From assembly GCA_024234815.1 (NCBI GenBank), contig JACKNO010000005.1:124001-188000 (forward strand): a stretch of 64,000 bases of DNA, in the 5' to 3' direction. This DNA is from Pseudomonadales bacterium (GTDB taxonomy: Bacteria > Pseudomonadota > Gammaproteobacteria > Pseudomonadales > Halieaceae). The first letter of the stretch is position 1. Every line of letters begins with the position of its first letter. A program made the translations under genes and the position numbers. Below, one piece after another: positions 28,237 to 36,625 of the stretch. The notes beneath the pieces were generated by a model. It had not been told where the DNA came from and did not search any database. It worked only from the letters and a program-made list of their open reading frames with translations.

Positions 28237-28688
28237 GCTCCCCCTGACTTGTCCTGCCCGAGCCAGGCCCCGAGTCCGTCCACGGTTTCGATATTCAACT
28301 GGCCGGCGAGACCCGCTGCGCGATGGGCGCCGATCTCCTGCATTTCAGGCGACATCAACATATCCAGCATTGCCTGCTTCGAAGGGTACTGGACGATGGC
28401 GACAACATCCCACAGATCTTCCACTTTGCCCAGGCTGAGACGTGATACTTCGGCCTTGAACATCGCACCGCCGCCAAACTTCGGCAACAACCGGCCGACG
28501 GCACTGCCGTACAGGTCGTAGGCCTGCCTGCCGCTAAGCTCTGTCACGCGACCATCCTCGTATTCGGCCTTATCCCTGAACCGCAACAGATTGATCATAT
28601 AGATCGGACCACTGTGGCCCGGCTCCAGAAATCCCGCCATCTGTTCCTCGTCGGGATATACAGCATTTTCTACTATCATGATTGCCAC
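28233..28688 (-). CDS. DUF1330 family protein
   Basis: A 151-residue alpha/beta-barrel-fold protein (ferredoxin-like dimeric type), with IYMINLLRFRDKAEY and VAIVQYPSKQAMLDMLMSPE typical of DUF1330. No enzymatic function is established for the family. The stop overlaps the start of the tandem HCCA-like gene by 4 bases, so the two are co-translated. A second ATG three codons in (28679) is equally plausible. Confidence 0.8.
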   Translation of the reverse strand: MAIMIVENAVYPDEEQMAGFLEPGHSGPIYMINLLRFRDKAEYEDGRVTELSGRQAYDLYGSAVGRLLPKFGGGAMFKAEVSRLSLGKVEDLWDVVAIVQYPSKQAMLDMLMSPEMQEIGAHRAAGLAGQLNIETVDGLGAWLGQDKSGGA

Positions 28689-28712
28689 TCACTCCTGATC
28701 GATTTCTGCCTG

Positions 28713-28724
28713 GCGACTAGTCGC
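28713..28724. promoter_or_regulatory. 12-bp palindrome between divergent genes
   Basis: GCGACTAGTCGC is a perfect palindrome located 25 bases upstream of the DUF1330 gene and 186 bases from the divergent acyl-CoA synthetase gene. It could be a TetR-type operator. No regulator is adjacent, so this is tentative. Confidence 0.35.
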
Positions 28725-28909
28725 ACAAAATCCAGCGGCGACCCCTGCAATCGGCAGCATATCACCAAGGCGCTGCCGGGCGCTTGTTCGAGGCAGTGTA
28801 GTACGGCGTATCCAGCTGCTATCGCAATGACTGTTTGCAAGCGGGCACCAGACGTGCAGAATGGGCGCTTCGGAAATACCCCAGCTTTCAGCGCCGGAGA
28901 GAGAATAAT

Positions 28910-30613
28910 ATGTACAAGGAACTTCAGGAAACTATCGCCGAAATGACAGCCCCCGGGCAGATGTTCGCGACCACAGAGGTCGAGGTTGGCGGCCACCCCG
29001 TAAAAGCCTGGGCCATGGCGCCCAACTCGCTGCGCGACATCTGGCTGAATTCCGCGGGCCACGGCGAGGCGGACTACCTGGTGTACCGGGACGAACGCTG
29101 GACCTATACCCGGGCTCACGACGAGGTCGCCCGGATTGCAAATTGGCTGGTAGCCAACGGAATCGGCCAGCACGACCACGTGGCCATCGCCATGCGCAAC
29201 TTTCCCGAGTGGATGCTCGCCTACTGGGCTATCGCGAGCATCGGCGCGGTTTCTGTCGGCGTCAACGCCTGGTGGGTGCCGGCGGAACTGAAGTACGGCC
29301 TCAAGGACTCCAACACCAAAATGCTGATCTGTGACGCCGAGCGCCTGGCCCGCTTTGAGGAAGTACGTGACGAATTACCGGATATCAAGGTGGTAACCGT
29401 ACGGGTTGACGCACCACCACAGTGGACCACCCCCTGGAGTGAGGCCCTGACAGCGGCGCCGGCGATGCCCGAGGTCAGTATCCACCCGGATGACGACGCC
29501 TGCATATTCTACACATCGGGCACCACGGGCAATCCCAAGGGCGCACAGCTCACTCACCGGGGCTGCGTGAACAATGTGCTGAGCGTGATATTCAGCACCA
29601 TGGCGCAAGCCAAGGCCCAGGCCAAAGCCCAGGGCAGGGAAGCGCCCGACTTGCTGGGCGGCGGTAAAACACAGATGGCATCGATTGTGGCCACACCACT
29701 GTTTCACGTCACCGCCAACAACTGCCTGGCACATACCGCTACCCTGGGCGGCGGCAAACTGGTGCACATGCATAAATGGGACGCGGGCGAGGCACTGCGC
29801 CTCATCGAGGAAGAGAAGATCACGATTTTCAGCGGCGTGCCCACCATGAGTCGGGAGATTATTCACCATCCGGACTTCGCAACACGGGATACCTCCACCC
29901 TGACCGCACTTAAAGGTGGCGGCGCCGCAGTGCAGCCAGACCTGATCGGCAAGATCGACAAGGGTGCGCGCGGCGCCCAGCCGGGCCAGGGTTACGGCAT
30001 GACAGAAACCTGCGGCATCATCAGCACTTCGGACGGTTTTTTCCTCTCAGACAAGCCCAATAGCGCTGGCCTGGTGCTGCCCATCTACGACGTAAAATGC
30101 ATCGACCAGGAAGGCAACACACTGCCCAGGGGCGAAACCGGCGAAATCTGCGTCAAGGGCGCCCAGGTAATCAAGGGTTACCTCAACCGACCCGATGCCA
30201 CCGCCGAGACCATCGTCGACGGCTGGCTGCATACCGGCGATATCGGTTATGTCGATGAGGACAACTTCATCTACCTCGTCGACCGGGCCAAGGACATGGT
30301 GCTGCGAGGCGGTGAGAACGTGTACTGCTCCGAGGTGGAAACCGCGCTCTACAAACACCCCGGCGTAGCCGAGTGCAGCGTGTTCTCCGTGCCCGATGAA
30401 CGCCTCGGGGAGGAAGTCGGAGCTGCCGTCTATCCGGCGCAGGGCAGCAAGCCCGGCGCGGCGGAGTTACGCGATTTCTGCAAGACCCAGCTCGCGGCCT
30501 ACAAGGCCCCGCGTTACATCTGGATTCTGGATGAACCACTGCCGCGCAACGCCAGCGGCAAGTTCGTCAAGCGCGCCCTGCAGGAGAGCCTGGACATCAG
30601 CCAGGCGGGGTAA
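28910..30613 (+). CDS. Acyl-CoA synthetase (class I adenylate-forming enzyme)
   Basis: A 567-residue AMP-forming ligase from ATG 28910, preceded by GGAGAGAG. The phosphate-binding loop FYTSGTTGNPKGAQLTH is at about residue 200. YGMTETCG and the hinge/substrate motif GWLHTGDIGYVDEDNFIYLVD are present. The catalytic Lys motif NASGKFVKRAL is near the C-terminus. It activates a carboxylic acid to its CoA thioester. Divergent from the DUF1330/HCCA unit and flanked by beta-oxidation genes, it probably supplies their substrate. The acid is not predictable. Confidence 0.95.
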   Translation: MYKELQETIAEMTAPGQMFATTEVEVGGHPVKAWAMAPNSLRDIWLNSAGHGEADYLVYRDERWTYTRAHDEVARIANWLVANGIGQHDHVAIAMRNFPEWMLAYWAIASIGAVSVGVNAWWVPAELKYGLKDSNTKMLICDAERLARFEEVRDELPDIKVVTVRVDAPPQWTTPWSEALTAAPAMPEVSIHPDDDACIFYTSGTTGNPKGAQLTHRGCVNNVLSVIFSTMAQAKAQAKAQGREAPDLLGGGKTQMASIVATPLFHVTANNCLAHTATLGGGKLVHMHKWDAGEALRLIEEEKITIFSGVPTMSREIIHHPDFATRDTSTLTALKGGGAAVQPDLIGKIDKGARGAQPGQGYGMTETCGIISTSDGFFLSDKPNSAGLVLPIYDVKCIDQEGNTLPRGETGEICVKGAQVIKGYLNRPDATAETIVDGWLHTGDIGYVDEDNFIYLVDRAKDMVLRGGENVYCSEVETALYKHPGVAECSVFSVPDERLGEEVGAAVYPAQGSKPGAAELRDFCKTQLAAYKAPRYIWILDEPLPRNASGKFVKRALQESLDISQAG

Positions 30614-30633
30614 GAACCCGCTCCACCGTAAAA

Positions 30634-30660
30634 CGCCGTCCAACGCCCCGCTGGACGGCG
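30634..30660 (+). terminator. Hairpin downstream of acyl-CoA synthetase
   Basis: CGCCGTCCA (30634-30642) pairs perfectly with TGGACGGCG (30652-30660) across a 9-base loop. There is no T tract directly after it. It may work with the second hairpin 22 bases further on. Confidence 0.5.
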
Positions 30661-30681
30661 ACTCCGGGCCTCACTGCAAAC

Positions 30682-30706
30682 CTCTCCGGCCGAGCCTGCC
30701 GGAGAG
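30682..30706 (+). terminator. Second hairpin downstream of acyl-CoA synthetase
   Basis: CTCTCCGGC (30682-30690) and GCCGGAGAG (30698-30706) form a 9-bp stem with a 7-base loop. The two hairpins in tandem occupy the start of the 313-base gap before the PEP-CTERM gene. Confidence 0.5.
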
Positions 30707-30747
30707 CACCCCTATCTCATTGATATATATGAATTTACCTATTTTTC

Positions 30748-30763
30748 TGTGACCCAGATCACG
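30748..30763. promoter_or_regulatory. CRP-like binding site upstream of PEP-CTERM gene
   Basis: TGTGACCCAGATCACG matches the CRP/Vfr consensus TGTGA-N6-TCACA at 9 of its 10 specified bases. It lies 164 bases upstream of the PEP-CTERM start, so cAMP control of that gene is possible but unproven. Confidence 0.55.
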
Positions 30764-30926
30764 TCAGCCGTTTTTACACGCCGTTGCTTGCCATCCATGC
30801 CGGAAAGTAATATTTTTCTTTAAAATCAGACAGTTAAACATTCTGGCACGATACCTGCTTGAATTGGGGTGAGTGGCGCCGACAGAAGACCACTCGGACG
30901 TGAATGACAAAAAACAGGGCGACGAC

Positions 30927-31679
30927 ATGAATACTGTAAAAAACCTCCTGGGCTCCGTTGCGGTGCTCGCTTTCTCCGGGTCCGCCATGGCGGGGCCGGT
31001 ACTTGTAAATTTCCAGGCCATGGCCGACGGCAGCTATGGCGAGAGCGCCTTCGCGCCTCTGTCCCTGCTGGCGGATTTTGGTATCGATGTCGATATAGCC
31101 GGCACCTTCAATGGGCAGGACGTCTATGCCTATCTTGACGCCGGCCGGGCTGGCCTGGGTACCTGCCGTGATCTCAACGCGAGCGGCGATGCGAAGCTCA
31201 ATACGAAACAACCCGGAAGCGGCTCGAATCTGTGCGCAATCTCGAGCGACGATAACGTCAATACCTACAATGGCCTGGCCGAGGGACTGAGGCTAACGTT
31301 CAACGAAAACATCTCTATCAAAAAAATATGGTTTAACAATAACCATGATCATGACCGCGGCATGACCGGTGACACGGTGCTTATCGGCGGCCAGCAGAAT
31401 ACTTTTGCGGCATCCGACAAGGACGCCATCTCCCCGAACCTGGGCTGGATATTCGAGTTCACCGGTATCAACGGCGATTTCTTCTTTGGAGAGACCTTGA
31501 ATATTGACTACTTCATTCCCGCGATAGGTTCAGGGATGCGCGGTGAGGAGTTCTACATCAGTGCCATCGAATTCGACACGGTGCCGGTAGTACCGGACGT
31601 GCGAATCCCCTTGCCATCTACACTTGCGTTATTCGGTATCGGTGTGGCGGGCATGGCGGCGAGACGTCGGCGCGCATAA
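30927..31679 (+). CDS. PEP-CTERM sorting-domain protein
   Basis: A 250-residue exported protein with a signal peptide (LLGSVAVLAFSGSAMA). The C-terminal sorting tag is IPLPSTLALFGIGVAGMAAR, then RRRA. The middle contains Asp/Asn-rich segments (NNNHDHDRGMTG; ISSDDNVNTYNG) consistent with a secreted beta-rich or calcium-binding domain. It would be an exosortase substrate, the second in this window. It stands alone, with hairpins upstream and a convergent transporter downstream. Confidence 0.88.
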   Translation: MNTVKNLLGSVAVLAFSGSAMAGPVLVNFQAMADGSYGESAFAPLSLLADFGIDVDIAGTFNGQDVYAYLDAGRAGLGTCRDLNASGDAKLNTKQPGSGSNLCAISSDDNVNTYNGLAEGLRLTFNENISIKKIWFNNNHDHDRGMTGDTVLIGGQQNTFAASDKDAISPNLGWIFEFTGINGDFFFGETLNIDYFIPAIGSGMRGEEFYISAIEFDTVPVVPDVRIPLPSTLALFGIGVAGMAARRRRA

Positions 31680-31725
31680 GGCGCCTCGGCAACCCGGCTT
31701 CACTGCGGATGGGGCGATAGCCAGG

Positions 31726-32493
31726 TCACGCGGTGAAGCCGCTCAACACGGCTCGCAGTGAGGTCACCAGGCCTATGGCCAGCAGTGTCAGCAGTGCGAT
31801 GCGCCGGTAAAGCGCATCGCCATGACGCAGAAACAGCCTGTTTCCCAGGTTATTGCCCGCGTAGAGCGCGGGTAAAGACAGCAGGAAATAAACCACCGAC
31901 TGCAACTGGAAAAACCCCGCCGCAACATAAGCGACAAGGGCGAGCAGCGAGCAGCCCAGCAGGATCGTCATCAGCATGGCCCGGCCCCGCCGCGGCTCCC
32001 GCTCCACCAGCATGGTATAGATAATCAACGGCGGACCCGGAATCGCCAGGGCGCCGTTCATCAGTCCCGCCACCAGCCCTGCCACCCAGCCGGGGAACGG
32101 GCTATCGAATCGCTTCGACGGTTGAAAGAAAGTCAAACCCACACCTGCCAGAATGACACTGAGGCCCGCCCACAACTGAAACTGGGCGACGGATATCAGC
32201 GGCAGCAGGACGGCTCCCAAGGCGGTGCCAATGAGCAACATCACCAGCAGTGGAACAAGCGGGCGCACCGCGACCACGCCCCGATACGTGGGCAGACTCA
32301 AAAGGCTCAGGGTGAGCGTCATCAGGACGATCAGCACTACCGTCTCAGTGGGGGGAATAAACAGGGAAAACACCGGCACTGCCGCGAGGGCAAAGCCAAA
32401 ACCCGTGAAGGCGCGCAACACGGAAGCCAGCAAAACGACCAGCCAGATGATCAATAACCGGCCCGGACCGACATCGGCAATGATTTCCATCAT
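31726..32493 (-). CDS. TauE/SafE-type sulfite/anion exporter family membrane protein
   Basis: A 255-residue protein with about 8 hydrophobic helices and the family's duplicated core (LRAFTGFGFALAAVPVFSLF in the first half; GWVAGLVAGLMNGALAIPGP in the second). TauE/SafE proteins export organosulfur or sulfite-type anions. The substrate here is not evident. It lies 24 bases beyond the acyl-CoA dehydrogenase stop, so it may be the last gene of that operon. Confidence 0.85.
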   Translation of the reverse strand: MMEIIADVGPGRLLIIWLVVLLASVLRAFTGFGFALAAVPVFSLFIPPTETVVLIVLMTLTLSLLSLPTYRGVVAVRPLVPLLVMLLIGTALGAVLLPLISVAQFQLWAGLSVILAGVGLTFFQPSKRFDSPFPGWVAGLVAGLMNGALAIPGPPLIIYTMLVEREPRRGRAMLMTILLGCSLLALVAYVAAGFFQLQSVVYFLLSLPALYAGNNLGNRLFLRHGDALYRRIALLTLLAIGLVTSLRAVLSGFTA

Positions 32494-32517
32494 GCCACTC
32501 GCGCCCGGCCCGAAGCC

Positions 32518-33729
32518 CTACTTCAGTTCACTGGAACTTTTGCCCAACACCTGTCGCGCGACGATCAGCTGCTGTATTTGCTGGGTGCCTTCGTAGATGT
32601 CGATAATCTTGGAATCACGTGCGAACTTTTCCAGCAGGTGGGCCTTGCTGTAACCCAGCTGGCCACATATCTCCACGCATTTAAGTGCCACCTGGTTACC
32701 CATGCGCCCGGCCTTGGCCTTGGACATGGACGCATTCCTGGAGTTGGGCTGCCGGTTATCCGCCATCCAGGCCGCCTTCAGCACCAACAGTCGCGCTGTT
32801 TCATATTCCGCCTCGAGGTCGTACAGATCATTCTCGACGGCGCTCATCTGGTGGTAGCCCTTCTCATAGTCCAGCTCTATGCCCTTTTCCTTTAACAAGT
32901 CGTAAGTGAGGTCCAGTGCCGCCCGGGCAACACCCAGCGCCTGGGCCGCCACCATCGGGCGAGTGTTATCAAATGTTTGCATCACGCCGCCGAACGCCTT
33001 CTTGCGCGCCTCGGCTGTTTTCGCAATCTCCGGATTGCCCAGCAGGTTCGCCTTCGGCACCCGGCAGTTGTCAAACACGATCTGGGCTGTATCCGAGGAG
33101 CGTATTCCGAGCTTGTGTTCCACCCGGGTAACGGTCATGCCCGGCGTACCCTTGGGCACCAGGAACGATTTGATGGCGGCCTTGCCCAGCGTCGGGTCCA
33201 GCGAAGCCCACACCACAACCTGCTTGCTGCGGTAGCCGTCGGTGACAAAGATTTTCTCGCCGTTGATAACCCACTCGTCGCCGTCCAGCACCGCGGTGGT
33301 TTTGATCGCGGCGGAATCAGAGCCCGCGCCGGGTTCAGTGATGGCCATGGCGGCGAACAACTTGCCCCACTCTTCCTTCTGCTCATCCGTGGCAACCGCG
33401 CTCACAGCGGCATTACCCAGGCCGACGTTGGGGAGCGCGAGAAAGAGCCCGACGTCGCCCCAGCATATCTCCGCGGAGGATACGACCATACTCATGTTAT
33501 TGGCGTTGCGATTTCCCGCCTCGTCACCCGCGCCGGGTTTTGCGGCGCCGCGTCCTCCCCCACGGTTGCCGGACCCAAGCAATTTGCTGAGCTCATACAG
33601 TTCCTCCGGCATTTCCTTCTGTTCCAGCAAATCGTATTTGCGCGACAGGGGGCGCAGACCGGCCTCGGAGAACTGGCGCAGCAGCGCTCTTGTATCCTCT
33701 ATTCGCTTTGGTAGTTCCAGGAAAATCAT
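32518..33729 (-). CDS. Acyl-CoA dehydrogenase
   Basis: A 403-residue FAD-dependent ACAD. Signature segments are MAITEPGAGSDSAAIKTTAV (FAD/substrate region, ~residues 127-146), DEWVINGEKIFVTDG, and DIYEGTQQIQQLIVARQVLG at the C-terminus. The last includes the Glu-Gly-Thr motif of the FAD-binding and catalytic region. A Gly/Asn-rich insertion (GSGNRGGGRGAAKPGAG) near residue 52 is unusual. It forms a pair with the ACAD encoded 42 bases upstream. Confidence 0.93.
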   Translation of the reverse strand: MIFLELPKRIEDTRALLRQFSEAGLRPLSRKYDLLEQKEMPEELYELSKLLGSGNRGGGRGAAKPGAGDEAGNRNANNMSMVVSSAEICWGDVGLFLALPNVGLGNAAVSAVATDEQKEEWGKLFAAMAITEPGAGSDSAAIKTTAVLDGDEWVINGEKIFVTDGYRSKQVVVWASLDPTLGKAAIKSFLVPKGTPGMTVTRVEHKLGIRSSDTAQIVFDNCRVPKANLLGNPEIAKTAEARKKAFGGVMQTFDNTRPMVAAQALGVARAALDLTYDLLKEKGIELDYEKGYHQMSAVENDLYDLEAEYETARLLVLKAAWMADNRQPNSRNASMSKAKAGRMGNQVALKCVEICGQLGYSKAHLLEKFARDSKIIDIYEGTQQIQQLIVARQVLGKSSSELK

Positions 33730-33771
33730 AGTGCGGTCCTTACAGGATTGTATGCGTGGCAGGCCTTGCGA

Positions 33772-34887
33772 TCACGCCAGCAACATGCCGTCCAGCGTTG
33801 CCAGGGCGCGCAGGTTGCGGTACCACATTTCCACGGGATGCTCGCGGGTAAAGCCGTGGCCGCCCAACAACTGCACGCCGTCCGTGCCTGTCTTCATGCC
33901 ATACTTGATGGCGTTGCGGTGCGCCAGGAAGGCAATGCGGGAGCAGTCCAGCCCATGCTCGGCCTGCGCCGCGGCGCGATATACCATCAGCCTGAGGCCC
34001 TCCAGCTCGGTGGCCATGTCCGCCACCATAAATGCCACCGCCTGGCGGTTGGAGATGGGCTCGCCGAAAGCCACCCGTTCATTTACGTAAGGTATGACAT
34101 AGTCGAGAACCGCCTGGCAGGTGCCCACGGCAAGGGCGGCCGTGGCGATCTTGCCCAGGCTCACCATCCTCCGGATGTCAAAATCATCGCGCAGGCTGGC
34201 AGACGCGGGCGCCACGACCTTGTCCAGCGCCATGGCGTACAACGGCAGTGGCCGCAGCCCCATATAGTCCTCTTTCTCGAAGCTGATACCCGCTGTATCG
34301 CCAGCCAGCAGAAAACCCCGGGTACCGCCATCGCCGGTATCGGCGAAGACCAGGATCAGCTTCGCCTGCGGCCCGAACGCGACCATGCTTTTCGCGCCCT
34401 CGATGAGATAGCTGCCATCGGCCTGCCTGTGGGCTTTCGTGGCCAGCCGGCGCGCATCAAAGCCGATACCCGGCTCCATCAGGGCGATGGCGGCCGCGGT
34501 GAAATCCGCACTCGCCAGGGTCTGGCTCACAATTTCCTTTTGCGCATCGGTACCGAAATCCATGACGCAATTGATCACTGACAGCGGCGCCAGGGCCGCG
34601 ATGGCCATGGACATATCCCCACAGGCCAGGTCCTCGATACTCAGTACATTGGATACCGGGCTACGGCCCGCCCCTACACCACCCAGTTCCTCCGGTATCG
34701 GCATAAAATTCAGGCCCAGATCAACCGTCCTGGTCAGAAAGCCCTCGGGCAGCGCCCCCGCTTCGTCCGCCGGCCGCGCCGCGACAGCCATCTCCTCCCG
34801 GGCAAAGCGCCGGATGACTTCACGTGTCATCTGCTGCTCCTCAGTAGGCGTCAGGTCAAACAGCAGATCCTGCTCAGTCATGCGCAT
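33772..34887 (-). CDS. Acyl-CoA dehydrogenase (second of pair)
   Basis: A 371-residue ACAD with FTAAAIALMEPGIGFDARRL in the FAD-binding middle domain, SYLIEGAKSMVAFGPQAKLI, and the C-terminal LLGGHGFTREHPVEMWYRNL. The usual catalytic Glu region of medium-chain enzymes is not obvious. That is common in heteromeric ACADs of steroid and aromatic-acid degradation, where two divergent subunits pair. The adjacent ACAD supports this as inference. Confidence 0.9.
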   Translation of the reverse strand: MRMTEQDLLFDLTPTEEQQMTREVIRRFAREEMAVAARPADEAGALPEGFLTRTVDLGLNFMPIPEELGGVGAGRSPVSNVLSIEDLACGDMSMAIAALAPLSVINCVMDFGTDAQKEIVSQTLASADFTAAAIALMEPGIGFDARRLATKAHRQADGSYLIEGAKSMVAFGPQAKLILVFADTGDGGTRGFLLAGDTAGISFEKEDYMGLRPLPLYAMALDKVVAPASASLRDDFDIRRMVSLGKIATAALAVGTCQAVLDYVIPYVNERVAFGEPISNRQAVAFMVADMATELEGLRLMVYRAAAQAEHGLDCSRIAFLAHRNAIKYGMKTGTDGVQLLGGHGFTREHPVEMWYRNLRALATLDGMLLA

Positions 34888-34908
34888 CCCCCTCCTGCCG
34901 GGTGAACA

Positions 34909-35550
34909 TCAGGCGATACCCAGCGCGGCCGCTTCTTCAGCCAGAATGCGCTTCATGACAGGGCCTGACTTCACTCTTTCCATGAAAGCCACAAACCGGG
35001 GCCAGCGCGCAGGATCCACGTTGTAACCGGCATAGGCGGAATTGACGAAGGGGCATAACAGAGACACGTCCACCAGCGTGAGGTCGCCGAACAGGAAACC
35101 CTCCTCCGGAACCCGGGCCTCGATATAGTCCAGCAGCGGCGGCAGTTGTTTGGTGATGATTTTCTCAATCAGGGCCTCGTCCGGCTCCTGCTTCATAAAC
35201 CGGGGTCGCATAAAACGCTGGAAGAAAATACCCGCAGCGTATTCAGTGACTCGCGAACCGGCCAGCTCCTCCAGCCAGCGCGCCCGCGCCCTGTCGGCAG
35301 TATCCGCAGGATAGACCGGGTGATCCGGGTATGCCTCATCGAGGTACTCGCAGATTACCGTGGAATCGCACAGGGTGAGATCGCCATCGCGCAGCGAAGG
35401 TATCTTGCCCAGCGGGTTTATCTTCAAATACTCCTGGTCACCGGTGAACGGCAATTGCTGGATATGTTCAAATGAGAGTTCCTTTACTGCAAGAACAAAG
35501 AGAACCTTGCGGACGTAAGGCGAGCCATAGGCACCGTACAGAGTAATCAT
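34909..35550 (-). CDS. Glutathione S-transferase family protein
   Basis: A 213-residue protein of normal GST length. The N-terminal thioredoxin fold begins ITLYGAYGSPYVRKVLFVLA and continues NPLGKIPSLRDGDLTLCDST, where the cis-Pro and glutathione gamma-Glu contact SxV/I lie. The helical domain has GFLFGDLTLVDVSLLCPFV. Unlike the three long GST-like proteins, it fits the canonical family. The start is 21 bases beyond the preceding ACAD gene, so they are probably co-transcribed. Confidence 0.92.
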   Translation of the reverse strand: MITLYGAYGSPYVRKVLFVLAVKELSFEHIQQLPFTGDQEYLKINPLGKIPSLRDGDLTLCDSTVICEYLDEAYPDHPVYPADTADRARARWLEELAGSRVTEYAAGIFFQRFMRPRFMKQEPDEALIEKIITKQLPPLLDYIEARVPEEGFLFGDLTLVDVSLLCPFVNSAYAGYNVDPARWPRFVAFMERVKSGPVMKRILAEEAAALGIA

Positions 35551-35662
35551 GGTGTTTTCCTGAATGAACGGAGGGGTGGGCCATTGTCGTACTCATGCAG
35601 GGTTTGTTCAAGCTGCCAAATCTGTATAAGCTCGCGGAGCACTGCGCAGGAGCCGAATAATC

Positions 35663-36613
35663 ATGCCCGATGGACAAACCAGGGGAATCAATGTGGCCGT
35701 CACTGCCTGGTCCGCGGGAACCGGCTGGCGTGCGGACGCCCTGTGCAGGCAGGCAGAGACGGCCGAAGCCATGGGGTTCCACTCTTTCTGGCTGCCCGAG
35801 AATCATTTCGGTGACCAGCGCTCGGTTCCCGCGCCGCTTACCCTGCTGGCCGCGGTTGCGGCGCGAACAAGCCGGATCAGGCTGGGCTCCACCTCTTACC
35901 TGTTACCGATCCGGCATCCGCTGCTTGCGGCCGAGGAGGTGGCCGTACTCGACCAGCTTTCCAACGGCCGGGTGATACTCGGGATGGGTCGCGGTATGAG
36001 CGGCCCTGTTTTCGATGCATTCGGGATATCCGCCAGCGACAAACGCAAGCTGTTCCAGGCCAACCTGGAGATCATGTGCTCCGCGTGGCGAGGCGACCCC
36101 ATCGCGGGCTCGAAACAGGGCAAGCCCGTCGTGCTGGCGCCACTGCCGGTACAGCGGCCCCACCCCCCGCTCTGGGTCGCCGCATTCGGGCCGCTGGCCC
36201 TGAAACAGGTTGCACGCCTGGGCCTGCCCTATCTTGCATCGCCAGTAGAATCACTGGCCACTCTGGAACAAAACTATCAACACTACCGGCTGGCATTGAA
36301 AGCAGCGAAAAAAAATCCGGTGAGTACCGTCCCCGTGATGCGCACCATATTTATCAGCGAACGCCGGGAGAGCGCCAATGCCGTGCGCGCGCGACTGGAA
36401 AGCTCCCTGCCTCCCGCGATGCGCCGGGAGGGAGTTGCAGTGGAAGACTGGGCCATCGTCGGTGACCGCAGTTACGTCAGCGACAAACTCCAGGAATATA
36501 TCGGGCGCCTGGGAATAAACCACCTGATTGCCCGTGGCGGGCTACCGGGCGTAGACGGTAACGCACAGCTAAAGAGTCACCAGTTGTTACTGGACATTAT
36601 TGCCGGCTTTTGA
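35663..36613 (+). CDS. LLM class flavin-dependent oxidoreductase
   Basis: A 316-residue luciferase-like TIM-barrel protein with AETAEAMGFHSFWLPENHFG near residues 31-50, IRLGSTSYLLPIRHPLLAAE, and LSNGRVILGMGRGM. Such enzymes use FMNH2 or F420 to oxidise or reduce hydrophobic substrates. It is divergent from the GST/ACAD operon with a 112-base gap. Together with the DUF385 protein it could hint at deazaflavin chemistry, though neither needs F420 in proteobacteria. Confidence 0.88.
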   Translation: MPDGQTRGINVAVTAWSAGTGWRADALCRQAETAEAMGFHSFWLPENHFGDQRSVPAPLTLLAAVAARTSRIRLGSTSYLLPIRHPLLAAEEVAVLDQLSNGRVILGMGRGMSGPVFDAFGISASDKRKLFQANLEIMCSAWRGDPIAGSKQGKPVVLAPLPVQRPHPPLWVAAFGPLALKQVARLGLPYLASPVESLATLEQNYQHYRLALKAAKKNPVSTVPVMRTIFISERRESANAVRARLESSLPPAMRREGVAVEDWAIVGDRSYVSDKLQEYIGRLGINHLIARGGLPGVDGNAQLKSHQLLLDIIAGF

Positions 36614-36625
36614 AGGGCGTCAACT

